Below, piece after piece: positions 25,629 to 33,938 of a DNA stretch of 64,000 nucleotides (position 1 is the first letter of the stretch; each line of letters begins with the position of its first letter). This stretch comes from Phycisphaera sp. GTDB taxonomy: Bacteria > Planctomycetota > Phycisphaerae > Phycisphaerales > Phycisphaeraceae. The stretch is from the NCBI GenBank assembly GCA_016125215.1, contig WGMF01000013.1, positions 62,001 through 126,000 on the forward strand, read 5' to 3'. Both the position numbers and the translations under genes were made by a program. Below the pieces are notes generated by a model, which searched no databases, was not told the origin of the DNA, and worked only from the letters and a program-made list of their open reading frames with translations.

Positions 25629-26623
25629 GGCTCGTTCCGCATCCTGTTTGCGGTGAAGGTCGGTCCGTGGACGTGCGCCTCCCACCACCGTGCGTCGCCG
25701 GCTTTCTTTTCGTAGCCCACCCACAGGTCGTGCCAGTAGGCCAGGAACTGATAGGGTGACACTTTGTTGTAGAAGTTGCGGATCGCTTCGTCGCGGGCCT
25801 TGCCCTCGAGTTGGCCGACCACCTCGGGGTGGTTCTGTCGGAAGTGGCGGTAGGTCTCGCTGTCGATGGCGACATGGTCGTAGTGCCCGAGCAGTTGCAG
25901 GATGTTGTGCGCCGCATAGGGGCCGATGCCGTGGATGTTGAGCAGGGCCTCGTAGAGTTCGTCGGTGGTGCGGGCCGGGTCCTCGAACCAGGCGGGGTTG
26001 ATCGAGCCTTCAGCAAAATCTTTTGCCAATCGGACGATTCGCTGGGCGCGGTAGCCAACCTTGCAGCGGGCCTTGAGCGTGGCGGGACGGACACGCGCCA
26101 GTTCCTCCGGCGAGGGAAAAGCGTTGGCTTGCCCGATCTGTTCACACAGCAGCACGTTCATCCGCATGGTGTTGGGCCAGGTGACGTTGCAGCCGGTCAT
26201 GGTCTTGACGATGTCTTCAAAGAGCGTGGGCGACCGGAAGAGCCTGCCGAAGTTGGCTTTCTTTGCGCGGGGGTAGAGCCTCTGAAAGTCCCTGAAAACT
26301 TCCGGGGGCTCGTCGAGACGGAGAATGCGTGCGACCTGACGCTTGACCTCAATGCGTTCCTGCGCATCAATCTTGCGATTGCAGGCGACGTTGAGCGTCT
26401 TGCCCGATTGCCAGAGCGTGACGGTGACGACATGCGAGTCGGCTCGTCTCGAGCGGGTCCGGGGCGACACGCCCCGGCTCACTAGCGTCAGCGGTCGTTG
26501 AAACACGCGCGTGAGCGGGTCCCAACGATTTGGGGCAAGGATGAAATACCCGTAGCTGCACACCGCCCGTGCCAGGTCGAAGCGCGGCGGGAGCGTGATG
26601 CGTAGCGTCGGTCCGTCGTGCAT
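25625..26623 (-). CDS. HhH-GPD DNA glycosylase, AlkA/OGG-like
   Basis: A 332-residue base-excision repair glycosylase. A helix-hairpin-helix with the Gly-rich loop NIHGIGPYAAHNILQLLG (about 229-246) precedes the catalytic Asp, D254 in VAIDSETYRH. TMTGCNVTWPNTMRMN and RIVRLAKDF fit the family. The N-terminal 120 residues form a beta domain like that of AlkA/8-oxoguanine glycosylases. The target lesion is not deducible; 3-methyladenine or 8-oxoguanine are candidates. ATG 26623 is chosen because residues upstream are not conserved. Coupling to fdhD is a curious neighbourhood rather than a functional link I can explain. Confidence 0.85.
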   Translation of the reverse strand: MHDGPTLRITLPPRFDLARAVCSYGYFILAPNRWDPLTRVFQRPLTLVSRGVSPRTRSRRADSHVVTVTLWQSGKTLNVACNRKIDAQERIEVKRQVARILRLDEPPEVFRDFQRLYPRAKKANFGRLFRSPTLFEDIVKTMTGCNVTWPNTMRMNVLLCEQIGQANAFPSPEELARVRPATLKARCKVGYRAQRIVRLAKDFAEGSINPAWFEDPARTTDELYEALLNIHGIGPYAAHNILQLLGHYDHVAIDSETYRHFRQNHPEVVGQLEGKARDEAIRNFYNKVSPYQFLAYWHDLWVGYEKKAGDARWWEAHVHGPTFTANRMRNEP

Positions 26624-26670
26624 GGGGGGGATTGTATCGGCTGGGCGGTCACAAACGCGTGTTCGAGGGC

Positions 26671-26696
26671 ATGGGCACTCAAGTGCCCAAGCCCCG
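26671..26696. repeat. TGGGCAC hairpin repeat, second copy
   Basis: TGGGCACT and AGTGCCCA pair around CA, followed by AGCCCCG. It nearly matches 3251-3273. It lies between the amidotransferase stop and the glycosylase start on the minus strand. Confidence 0.55.
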
Positions 26697-26723
26697 CGTG
26701 GGTCTGTTTTTGCGTGCCCCACC

Positions 26724-27434
26724 CTAATGAGCCAGCACGGGGAAAAGAAACAGCGCGATGTTCTCGCACATCCGGTCGCCCAGGCGTCGGTAGGTGTCGT
26801 AGTATTGCGTGGTCTTGGAAAGAATTTCATCCGCCGACGAGCCGGCTTTTGCAATCAGTTCGTCCTTCACCATCGTCTGGAGCGTCGGCAAATCCCATTC
26901 GAAGTGGTACTGGTAAGCGTACGTCCGCAGGCCGACCTTGAACGCCTGCGTTCGACAGGCCTTTGAGCCTGACAACGGCGTCCCGCCGGGTGGGAGCTTG
27001 GTGACTTCCTGACCGTGCAGGTGGAACTGCATGGTGTCCCATGGGATACCCTGGTGGAGCGTGTCGATCGTGCCCGGGAAGGCGAGCTTGACGTTTTGCC
27101 ACCCGACCTCGGGCGACTTCATGGCCGCCACCTCGCCGCCCAGCGCCGTGGCAATGAACTGTGCCCCAAGGCACAACCCGACGATGGGCAGCCCCATCTC
27201 GTGCGCGGTCTTGATGTAGGCCAGTTCTTTTTCGATCCAGGGGATCGTGGTCCGATCCTCGACGTTCATCGGCCCGCCGAGGCTGACGATGCCGTCCACA
27301 TTATCGAAGTCGCCCGGGACGCTCTGGCCGTTGTAGAGTTCGACGGTGCGGAGCTTGTGGCCGTTCTCGGTGAGGATGCGCCCGAGTCGGCCGGCGTTTT
27401 CACTGCGCGTGTGCTGGAAGACGGTGATCGCCAT
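26724..27434 (-). CDS. Class I glutamine amidotransferase-like protein
   Basis: A 236-residue GATase1 domain protein of the GMP synthase-like subgroup. The catalytic triad is visible: nucleophile C88 in IVGLCLGAQFIA, and H177 and E179 in YQYHFEWD. VDGIVSLGGPMNVED is the characteristic strand before it. Such stand-alone proteins resemble YfeJ or gamma-glutamyl hydrolase-like enzymes and transfer ammonia from glutamine or hydrolyse glutamyl bonds; the substrate is unknown. It starts 24 bp downstream of nuoB on the same strand, so they may share a transcript. Confidence 0.88.
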   Translation of the reverse strand: MAITVFQHTRSENAGRLGRILTENGHKLRTVELYNGQSVPGDFDNVDGIVSLGGPMNVEDRTTIPWIEKELAYIKTAHEMGLPIVGLCLGAQFIATALGGEVAAMKSPEVGWQNVKLAFPGTIDTLHQGIPWDTMQFHLHGQEVTKLPPGGTPLSGSKACRTQAFKVGLRTYAYQYHFEWDLPTLQTMVKDELIAKAGSSADEILSKTTQYYDTYRRLGDRMCENIALFLFPVLAH

Positions 27435-27458
27435 GGGGGTAACAATATGTAAGGGTGA

Positions 27459-28031
27459 TTAGGCGCCGCCGACGGTCAGCGGCACGGGTTGGGGTCGGAC
27501 GGTGTGGGTCGGCTGGATGGCGATGTTGAGCGGGATGCGTTTACCATCCGGCCCGCGTGGGGGGAGCTTGTCCTGGTCGACGAGGCGCTGGATGGCCATG
27601 ATGCCCTCGATGAGCGTCTCGGGCCTCGGGGGACAGCCGGGGACATAGACATCGACGGGGATGAATTGGTCGACGCCTTGCACCACCGCGTAGGTATCGA
27701 AGACGCCGCCGGTCGAGGCACACGCGCCCATCGAGATGACCCACTTGGGCTCGGTCATCTGTTGATAGATGCGCTGGAGCACGGGGAGCATCTTCACCGC
27801 GACCCGGCCGGCCACGATCATCAGGTCGGACTGACGGGGTGAGAATCGCATGGCTTCTGCGCCGAAGCGGGCAAGGTCGAATCGGCTCGACGCGGTGGCC
27901 ATGAGTTCGATCCCGCAGCAGGCGGTGGCAAAGGGCATGGGCCAGAGCGACGACCGTCGTGCCCAGTTGACGACCTTCTGGAGCTGCGTCGTGACCATCA
28001 TGTCCGCGGGGAGCGCTGCTTCGATGCCCAT
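27459..28031 (-). CDS. nuoB: NADH-quinone oxidoreductase subunit B (second copy)
   Basis: A complete 190-residue NuoB. Cluster N2 ligands are visible as C38 and C39 ([11 protein letters not shown]), C104 ([10 protein letters not shown]) and C133 ([10 protein letters not shown]). [28 protein letters not shown] and [20 protein letters not shown] are diagnostic. ATG 28031 (MGIEAALP) is chosen; an in-frame ATG at 28064 is possible. No other nuo genes flank it, which is unusual since nuoB normally sits in a long operon. It may serve a second complex I or a related membrane-bound hydrogenase-like complex; sequence favours complex I. Confidence 0.92.
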   Translation of the reverse strand: MGIEAALPADMMVTTQLQKVVNWARRSSLWPMPFATACCGIELMATASSRFDLARFGAEAMRFSPRQSDLMIVAGRVAVKMLPVLQRIYQQMTEPKWVISMGACASTGGVFDTYAVVQGVDQFIPVDVYVPGCPPRPETLIEGIMAIQRLVDQDKLPPRGPDGKRIPLNIAIQPTHTVRPQPVPLTVGGA

Positions 28032-28138
28032 GTGCGTCGGCCTTTCACTTCGTGGGTGGGTCATTGTAGGGCCGGGCGGGGAGGGGGCCAAGTGGCGTGT
28101 CCTCGGTGGGTCGGTTTGAATTGATAAACTTCTGGCCA

Positions 28139-29557
28139 ATGCCCAACGTGTCAACCACTCCATCAGCCATACCAGGGTCGGTCAGCGACCGCATGACGAA
28201 ACTGGAAATCGGTTTGCTCGTGGGTTTGCTCGGGTTGGCGATGGGGTATGGCGTCTGGACACACTCGCGTTCCGTGTATGGGGAGAGCCGAAAGACCGAC
28301 GCCGGGGTCTACTTCCGCGCCGCGTGGGCGGTGCGCAGCGGGGAGAATCCTTACAAGACCACCGACGACAACGGCTGGCATTACGCCTACCCGCCGCTGC
28401 TGGCGATATTGATGACGCCTTTAGCCGACCCGCCGCACGATGAGGCGGCCGCTGCGCGGTACGTGTTGCCTTACGCTATATCCGTCGCGCTGTGGTACGC
28501 TTTGACGGTGGCGTTTGTGTGGTGGGGGACGGACAGGCTCGCATCGGCTTTACAAAAGGAATCACCGGTTGAATGGTTGCGGGGGCAGCCGAGGTTTGGT
28601 CAGTTCGGGATGTTGCTGCGCCTGGGGGCCATTCTATTTTGCACGCCGGCCATCATGCGCGCGGTGGGGCGTGGGCAGGTCGGGACGCTGTTACTTCTTC
28701 TCCTGTGCTGCTGGATCGCCGACACGGTCCGGGGAAAAAGCTTCCGGGGGGGCCTGTGGCTGGCGGGGGCGATCTGCCTCAAAGTGATCCCGGCTTTTCT
28801 GTTGATCTACCCGCTCTGGCGGCGCGACGCGAAGATGCTCACAGGTTGTTGCACGGGCCTGGCGGTCGGGCTGGTGGCCATCCCGCTCGTCGTGATGGGG
28901 CCGACGCGGACGGTCGAGGCTTACACGTCGCTTGCCAACAATGTCCTCTTGCCGGGGGTGTTCGGGTCGAAGGACGAAGTCATGAGCAAGGAACTTACCG
29001 CATTGGGCAGCACGTCGAGCAACTCACCCATGGCGGTGCTCAACAACCTCACAAACTGGGCCACCCCGCGCGGCGAGCGGCCGGCCAATGCCGCAAAGTG
29101 GATCAAGCTCACGCACGTGGGCCTGATCGCCGTGATGACTGCCTTGACGCTGGTCGCATTCGGTTGGCATGCGCGTGGAACCACACCCGACCCGCTGGCC
29201 ACTGCGCTGACGATGGGCATGCTCGTCTACATCATGACCATGGCCAGCCCGGTGTCGCACCCGCACTATTACGCCGTCGGGGTGGTGCTGATCCTGCCGA
29301 TGATGATGCTTGCGTGGCGGACGCACACGTTTCCCGAGGCCGGCTGGGGTTGGAACGCGCTGTTCTGGTCCAACGTGCTGGTCCACGCCTTGACGGGCTT
29401 TGGCATCGTGGTCTTGCGAGACGGCGGGCTGGTGCTCTGGGGGGCCATGCTGCTCTGGACGGTGGCGTGCGTGAATGTCTGGAAACTCCAGCACGGCTCG
29501 CATTCATCCACCACACTGAACTCCACCGTCTCTCCAGAGGCCCAGGCGAATGCTTGA
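28139..29557 (+). CDS. Glycosyltransferase family 87 / DUF2029 membrane protein
   Basis: A 472-residue polytopic membrane protein with about 10 hydrophobic segments. The first extracytoplasmic loop carries [19 protein letters not shown] and [16 protein letters not shown], the GT87 motif region that includes the catalytic Asp. GT87 enzymes such as mycobacterial PimE use polyprenyl-phosphate sugars to mannosylate envelope glycolipids. Start ATG 28139; ATG 28193 just before the first membrane helix is an alternative. It is divergent from nuoB and upstream of a GT4 gene, forming a small envelope-glycan group. Confidence 0.85.
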   Translation: MPNVSTTPSAIPGSVSDRMTKLEIGLLVGLLGLAMGYGVWTHSRSVYGESRKTDAGVYFRAAWAVRSGENPYKTTDDNGWHYAYPPLLAILMTPLADPPHDEAAAARYVLPYAISVALWYALTVAFVWWGTDRLASALQKESPVEWLRGQPRFGQFGMLLRLGAILFCTPAIMRAVGRGQVGTLLLLLLCCWIADTVRGKSFRGGLWLAGAICLKVIPAFLLIYPLWRRDAKMLTGCCTGLAVGLVAIPLVVMGPTRTVEAYTSLANNVLLPGVFGSKDEVMSKELTALGSTSSNSPMAVLNNLTNWATPRGERPANAAKWIKLTHVGLIAVMTALTLVAFGWHARGTTPDPLATALTMGMLVYIMTMASPVSHPHYYAVGVVLILPMMMLAWRTHTFPEAGWGWNALFWSNVLVHALTGFGIVVLRDGGLVLWGAMLLWTVACVNVWKLQHGSHSSTTLNSTVSPEAQANA

Positions 29558-29586
29558 ATACTTCCGGGGAAAATTCCGGGGGGGGT
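29558..29586. repeat. TTCCGGGG 12-bp repeat, short array
   Basis: Two units (ACTTCCGGGGAA, AATTCCGGGGGG) begin immediately after the GT87 stop codon. Same unit as at 7031-7101 and 14738-14785. Confidence 0.7.
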
Positions 29587-29700
29587 TATCACACGTTGGG
29601 GGACATGGATTACCCAGCCGACATGACCGATCCTGTTGGGGGGATATAGTGATATCCGTGTGCGGATTGTGTGTAGCGGTGTAAGCCGCGCTTTGAATGT

Positions 29701-30990
29701 GTGGCGATCCAGGTGCCCGATCAACCTGTCAAACCCGTGAGCGATTGGCCGGAGAAGCCCTCCAACAGGGATGCTCTTGTCGTCCTCCACACGCGCGTCG
29801 TGACCGACACCGGGGGCGGGCCCGACAAGACGATCATGCTCTCAGCCCCCTTCCTTGCGTACACCCCCTACTGGCTGGCTGCCGCCTACATGCACCCCCC
29901 GGAAGAGGAGGGCTTCAAAGCCATCCGCGCACGCTTTGAGAAAGCCAACTCCCCGCTCATCGGCGTCCCCGACCGCGGGCCGCTCGACCGCTCCGTCCTC
30001 CGCACGCTCCTATCCATCTGTAAGTATTACAACGTCAAAATCTGGCACGGCCACGACTACAAGTCCAACCTGCTCGGGCTCATGCTCCGGCCGTTCTGGT
30101 CCATGAAGCTCGTCACCACCGTGCACGGCTGGGTCAAACAGACCTCGCGCACGCCGCTCTACTACGCCGTCGACCGGTGGAGCCTGCCCTACTACCACCA
30201 TGTCATCTGCGTCTCGGACGACCTCGTGGAGAAGGTCAAGTCGCTCAACGTCCCCGAAGAGCGCCTGACACTGATCCACAACGCGATCGATGAAAAAACC
30301 TTTGCGCGCAGGTTCCCCGCAAGCCAGTCGCCGCTGCGTCAGGAACTCAACACCCCCCCCGGGAGGCTGGTCATCGGAGCCGTGGGGCGACTGAGTGCTG
30401 AGAAGGCGTTCAATCTGCTCATCCGAGCCGTTCACTCGCTCGCCGGTGAGGGCCACGACATCGAGTGCTGGATCGCGGGCGATGGCGACGCAAGGGGCGA
30501 ACTCGAAAAGCTGATCGAAAACCTGGGCATGCGGGGCCGTGTGCGACTGCTGGGTTTCCGCAGCGACACCGTGGCGTTGTACGGGGCGATGGATGTCTTT
30601 GCCCTGTCGAGCCTGCGCGAGGGTTTGCCCAATGTCGTGCTCGAAGCCGCGTCGATGGGCGTGCCGATCGTGAGCACGAAAGTGGCCGGCGTGCCCAAGA
30701 TGCTCACCGACGGCCAATCCGGTGTGCTGTGCGAGGTCGGCGACGCCGAGGCGCTGACTCGAGCCCTTCGCAGTGTCGTGAGCGATGCCGACCTGCGCAG
30801 ACGCCTGGCCCACGCGGGTCGCAAACTCATCGAAGAACGTTACAGCTTCACGCAGCGCATGGCCAAGGTCCGCGCGATCTACGACAAAGTGTTAGGCTTA
30901 CCCACCCCCGCCCCCGGTGGTGATACCACGGGCACGCCGGGGGCATTGTCATCCCCCTCCATTCCCTCCACACAGGCCAGCCCCGCATGA
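29701..30990 (+). CDS. Glycosyltransferase family 4
   Basis: A 429-residue GT-B fold transferase. The acceptor domain has VVLHTRVVTDTGGGPDKTIML and IWHGHDYKSNLLGLML. The donor domain has IGAVGRLSAEKAFNLLIRAV, WIAGDGDARGELEKL, VRLLGFRSDTVALYGAMDVFALSSLREGLPNVVLEAASMGVPIV, with the EGLPNVVLEA motif binding the nucleotide sugar. The start is GTG 29701. It likely builds an extracellular or surface polysaccharide. The stop overlaps the next ATG as ATGA, coupling it to an acetyltransferase. Confidence 0.92.
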   Translation: MAIQVPDQPVKPVSDWPEKPSNRDALVVLHTRVVTDTGGGPDKTIMLSAPFLAYTPYWLAAAYMHPPEEEGFKAIRARFEKANSPLIGVPDRGPLDRSVLRTLLSICKYYNVKIWHGHDYKSNLLGLMLRPFWSMKLVTTVHGWVKQTSRTPLYYAVDRWSLPYYHHVICVSDDLVEKVKSLNVPEERLTLIHNAIDEKTFARRFPASQSPLRQELNTPPGRLVIGAVGRLSAEKAFNLLIRAVHSLAGEGHDIECWIAGDGDARGELEKLIENLGMRGRVRLLGFRSDTVALYGAMDVFALSSLREGLPNVVLEAASMGVPIVSTKVAGVPKMLTDGQSGVLCEVGDAEALTRALRSVVSDADLRRRLAHAGRKLIEERYSFTQRMAKVRAIYDKVLGLPTPAPGGDTTGTPGALSSPSIPSTQASPA

Positions 30991-31556
30991 GTCTTGCCAA
31001 GTCCATCGGAAAGCTCGTCGGCAGGTTGCGTGCCACGCCCCATGTGATCGGGTTACTCGTCGGTATCCCCCTGCTCGGCCAGGACCGTGCGTGGACCGGC
31101 GCCACCGAACGGATCGCCAAAATCCCGGGCTTCATCGGGGTCTACACACGGCAGGCTTTCTACAAGTCCACACTCCGACATGTCGGTCAAGACGTGTACT
31201 TCGGCTTCATGTCCGTCATCTCCAAGCAAAGCTCATCCGTCGGCGACCGCGCCTACATCGGGCGCTTCTGTTCGCTCGGACTCGTGGAGATCGGCGATGA
31301 CGTAATGCTCGCCGACCACGTCCAGGTCCTCTCCGGCGGCCACACGCACGGCTCGGAAGCCAAGCCCGGCCAGACGCTGCACGACAACGCGCTGCAGTTC
31401 ACGAAGGTCACGATCAGCCAAGGCGCTTGGATCGGCGCGGGCGCGATTGTCATGGCCGACGTCGGCGAGGGGGCCATCATCGGGGCCGGGGCCGTGGCGA
31501 CCAAACCCGTCGCTGCCCACTCCAAAGCCGTCGGCGTGCCTGCCAAGCCCATCTGA
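30987..31556 (+). CDS. Hexapeptide-repeat acyltransferase (WcaF/maltose acetyltransferase-like)
   Basis: A 189-residue left-handed beta-helix protein. The repeating pattern SVGDRAYIGRFCSLGLVEIGDDVMLADHVQVLSGGHTH, VTISQGAWIGAGAIVMADVGEGAIIGAGAVATKPV is typical of acetyltransferases that modify sugars in polysaccharide synthesis. The His in SGGHTH is the expected catalytic base. Coupled by ATGA overlap to the GT4, it probably O-acetylates the same glycan. Confidence 0.9.
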   Translation: MSLAKSIGKLVGRLRATPHVIGLLVGIPLLGQDRAWTGATERIAKIPGFIGVYTRQAFYKSTLRHVGQDVYFGFMSVISKQSSSVGDRAYIGRFCSLGLVEIGDDVMLADHVQVLSGGHTHGSEAKPGQTLHDNALQFTKVTISQGAWIGAGAIVMADVGEGAIIGAGAVATKPVAAHSKAVGVPAKPI

Positions 31557-31607
31557 CCACCCCCCCATTACCTGAGTAAAAAAATAGGGATTACCCGGTT
31601 AAACCCG

Positions 31608-31636
31608 TTGACAAGAACATACGATCTTTTTATTTT
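31608..31636 (+). promoter_or_regulatory. Sigma-70-type promoter of beta-barrel protein gene
   Basis: A perfect -35 TTGACA (31608-31613), a 17-nt spacer and TATTTT (31631-31636, 4 of 6 matches) lie in an AT-rich block. They are 60 nt upstream of the start codon at 31696. Confidence 0.6.
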
Positions 31637-31695
31637 TATAAGCAACCGTTTCGTTACGATCGGCCCCTGAACCCCTTTTGCTACGGAGAGCACCC

Positions 31696-32598
31696 ATGCG
31701 ACACGCCTCAACCGCCCTGCTGGCCATCCTGGTCGGCCTGACCCTCGGCCTCGCTCCCTCGACCGCATCCGCACAACACGCGGGATTCGTCCTCTTTGGT
31801 GAGCCCAACGAAGCCGGCCGATCGCTGCCCGCCGAGCGCGTCGCGGTCCACCCCGTCACCTCGCCCTACTACCACGAAGACTCCTTTGTCACCACCGACC
31901 TGCGTGCCTGGTACATCTACCACAACTTCCCCAAGGGCACGCTCGGCGGCAGTGCCAACGTCTACGCCCTGCAAATCCGCGTCGCCCTGACCGACACGCT
32001 CCAGCTCGTGGCCTACAAAGACGGCTACACCGATTTCAACACCGCCGCGGTCCCCGGCGATGGGTGGAACGACCTGGCGGCCGGCTTGAAGTGGAACTTC
32101 CTACAGGACTGGGAAAGCGACCTGCACGCGGCGGTCGGCGTCGGGTACCAGTTCGGCTCGGGTGAAAAGAAAGTCCTCCAGAGCGACGACGAGCTGCGCC
32201 TCTGGGCCTCCGTCAACAAAGGCTTTAACCGCCTGCACCTCGGGGCCACGATCAACCTGCTCATCCCTACCGACGGCGAAGACCCCTTCGGCGACAGCAC
32301 ACGGCTCTTCTGGCACCTCCATGCCGACTACTTCGTCTGCCAGTGGTTCTCACCCGTCATCGAGTTTAACGGCTACCACACCATCGACGACGGCAAGAAC
32401 AAACCCCTGCCCTTCTCGGGACTCGACGTGGCCAGCCTCGGCGGAGGCCAGGGCCAGGACGTCATCACCATCGGCTTTGGTGGGGAAATCCGCCCGTGCG
32501 AGCACTTCAGCCTCCGCGCCGCATTCGAGACCCCGCTGCTCAAGAACGACGGCCTGTTCGGCCACCGCGTCACCGTCTCGGCGGTCGTGCCGTTCTGA
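31696..32598 (+). CDS. Outer-membrane beta-barrel protein
   Basis: 300 residues with a clear signal peptide (1-26, ending STASA). The mature part is dominated by alternating hydrophobic/polar strands (YALQIRVALTDTLQLVAYKDGY, LHAAVGVGYQFGSG, HLGATINLLIPT, LRAAFETPLL) and ends in a phenylalanine (VTVSAVVPF), as outer-membrane porin-like proteins do. Function is unknown; it may be a porin or channel. The start has GGAG 8 nt upstream and a strong promoter. Confidence 0.78.
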   Translation: MRHASTALLAILVGLTLGLAPSTASAQHAGFVLFGEPNEAGRSLPAERVAVHPVTSPYYHEDSFVTTDLRAWYIYHNFPKGTLGGSANVYALQIRVALTDTLQLVAYKDGYTDFNTAAVPGDGWNDLAAGLKWNFLQDWESDLHAAVGVGYQFGSGEKKVLQSDDELRLWASVNKGFNRLHLGATINLLIPTDGEDPFGDSTRLFWHLHADYFVCQWFSPVIEFNGYHTIDDGKNKPLPFSGLDVASLGGGQGQDVITIGFGGEIRPCEHFSLRAAFETPLLKNDGLFGHRVTVSAVVPF

Positions 32599-32711
32599 TC
32601 GGCTAAACCCACGCGTTTTGCATGACAATCGGCGGCGTCCGATAAGCGGTGGCACGCCCGGAAAACCACTGGGTTGGGCCGCCTCAGGTCGACCGCCCGC
32701 TAACCGATAAA

Positions 32712-33887
32712 ATGGGTAGCGATCAGGGTGTCTCGACAACGCGATGGGGTCTTGGATTGGTCCAGGTGCATCAAACCTTCGGCCGACCGACGGCGGCGGC
32801 ACTGCAGGGGATCGGCAACTACCTCCGTAACAAAACGGAGCAGGGGCATCCCTCCGTCACGCCCGAGCACGACGTGCGCTGGTTATCGGTCCTCCACGAA
32901 GCGCTTGCACACCAACCCATCCTCCTGCATACCACTTCCGGTGGCAACGGCGATACCCAGATCACAGGCTACCTCCCGCTCGCACTGGTCAAGAGCGCGT
33001 TATTCGGACGCTTCCTAGTCAGCCTGCCCTACCTCAACCGCGCGGGCGTCGTGGCAGACGACGACGAGTCAGCCCAAGCCCTGATCGGCAAGGCCATCGA
33101 GATCGCCCACGCAAGCGGGGCCCGGTACCTCGAACTGCGCCACCAGCAGCCCACGCCGCATGAGCAACTGCCCATGTCGCGCGACGAGAAGATGCGCATG
33201 GTCCTCACGCTCCCGCCGGACGAAGAGGCGCTATTCAAGGCTGTCGGCCCGAAGGTCCGGAACCTGATCCGCAAGGGCGATAAGTCGGAGCTGACCATGC
33301 GGTGGGGAGCGGACGACGTGCTCGACGATTTTTACGGTGTGTTCGCGGTGAACATGCGTGACCTGGGTACGCCCGTCTACCCCCGGAAGCTGTTTGGGAA
33401 GATTCTTGAGCACTTTGCGGGCGAAGCGGAATTAGCGGTGGTCTATCAACACGACAAGCCGATCGCCGGGGCGCTGCTGGTCCACGATGCGCCCCCGGAA
33501 GTGTCCCACGATGCCACGGCGGTGGAACATGGGACGAGGCCATGTCCGTTCAGCACGCAGGTGCCCTCGGCTTCGAGCCTGCGTGAATACAACAGCACCA
33601 ACGCCAACATGTGGATGTACCACCGGTTGCTGCTGCGTGCGATGGAGCGTGGGGCCAAAGAGTTTGATTTTGGCCGATCCAGCCTCGACTCGGGGACGTA
33701 CAAGTTCAAAAAACAGTGGGGAGCCGAGCCCCACCCGACGGTCTGGCAATACCACGTTATCAAGGGCGACATGAACGCGATGCGTCCCGACAACGACAAG
33801 AACCAGAGGCGCGTCGAGATGTGGAAGAAGATGCCCGTGTGGGCCACGCGGTTGATCGGGCCGTCGATCGTGCGCGGCATCCCGTAA
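32712..33887 (+). CDS. FemAB-like protein associated with exosortase/PEP-CTERM systems
   Basis: A 391-residue double-GNAT fold protein of the FemAB type (ARYLELRHQQ, KVRNLIRKGDKSELTMRWG, FGKILEHFAGEAELAVVYQHDKPIAGALLVH, EFDFGRSSLDSGTYKFKKQWGAEP). The closing segment WATRLIGPSIVRGIP resembles the XrtA/PEP-CTERM-associated FemAB family. Such proteins may attach amino acids to cell-surface glycan or peptide acceptors. ATG 32712 is used; a GTG at 32649 would add 21 residues. It is first in the exosortase locus, 51 bp before the exosortase gene. Confidence 0.87.
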   Translation: MGSDQGVSTTRWGLGLVQVHQTFGRPTAAALQGIGNYLRNKTEQGHPSVTPEHDVRWLSVLHEALAHQPILLHTTSGGNGDTQITGYLPLALVKSALFGRFLVSLPYLNRAGVVADDDESAQALIGKAIEIAHASGARYLELRHQQPTPHEQLPMSRDEKMRMVLTLPPDEEALFKAVGPKVRNLIRKGDKSELTMRWGADDVLDDFYGVFAVNMRDLGTPVYPRKLFGKILEHFAGEAELAVVYQHDKPIAGALLVHDAPPEVSHDATAVEHGTRPCPFSTQVPSASSLREYNSTNANMWMYHRLLLRAMERGAKEFDFGRSSLDSGTYKFKKQWGAEPHPTVWQYHVIKGDMNAMRPDNDKNQRRVEMWKKMPVWATRLIGPSIVRGIP

Positions 33888-33938
33888 ATCAAAGATTGAA
33901 ACCCTGTACGCAAGTAAGGCCCCGCTCAAGACAGACCC

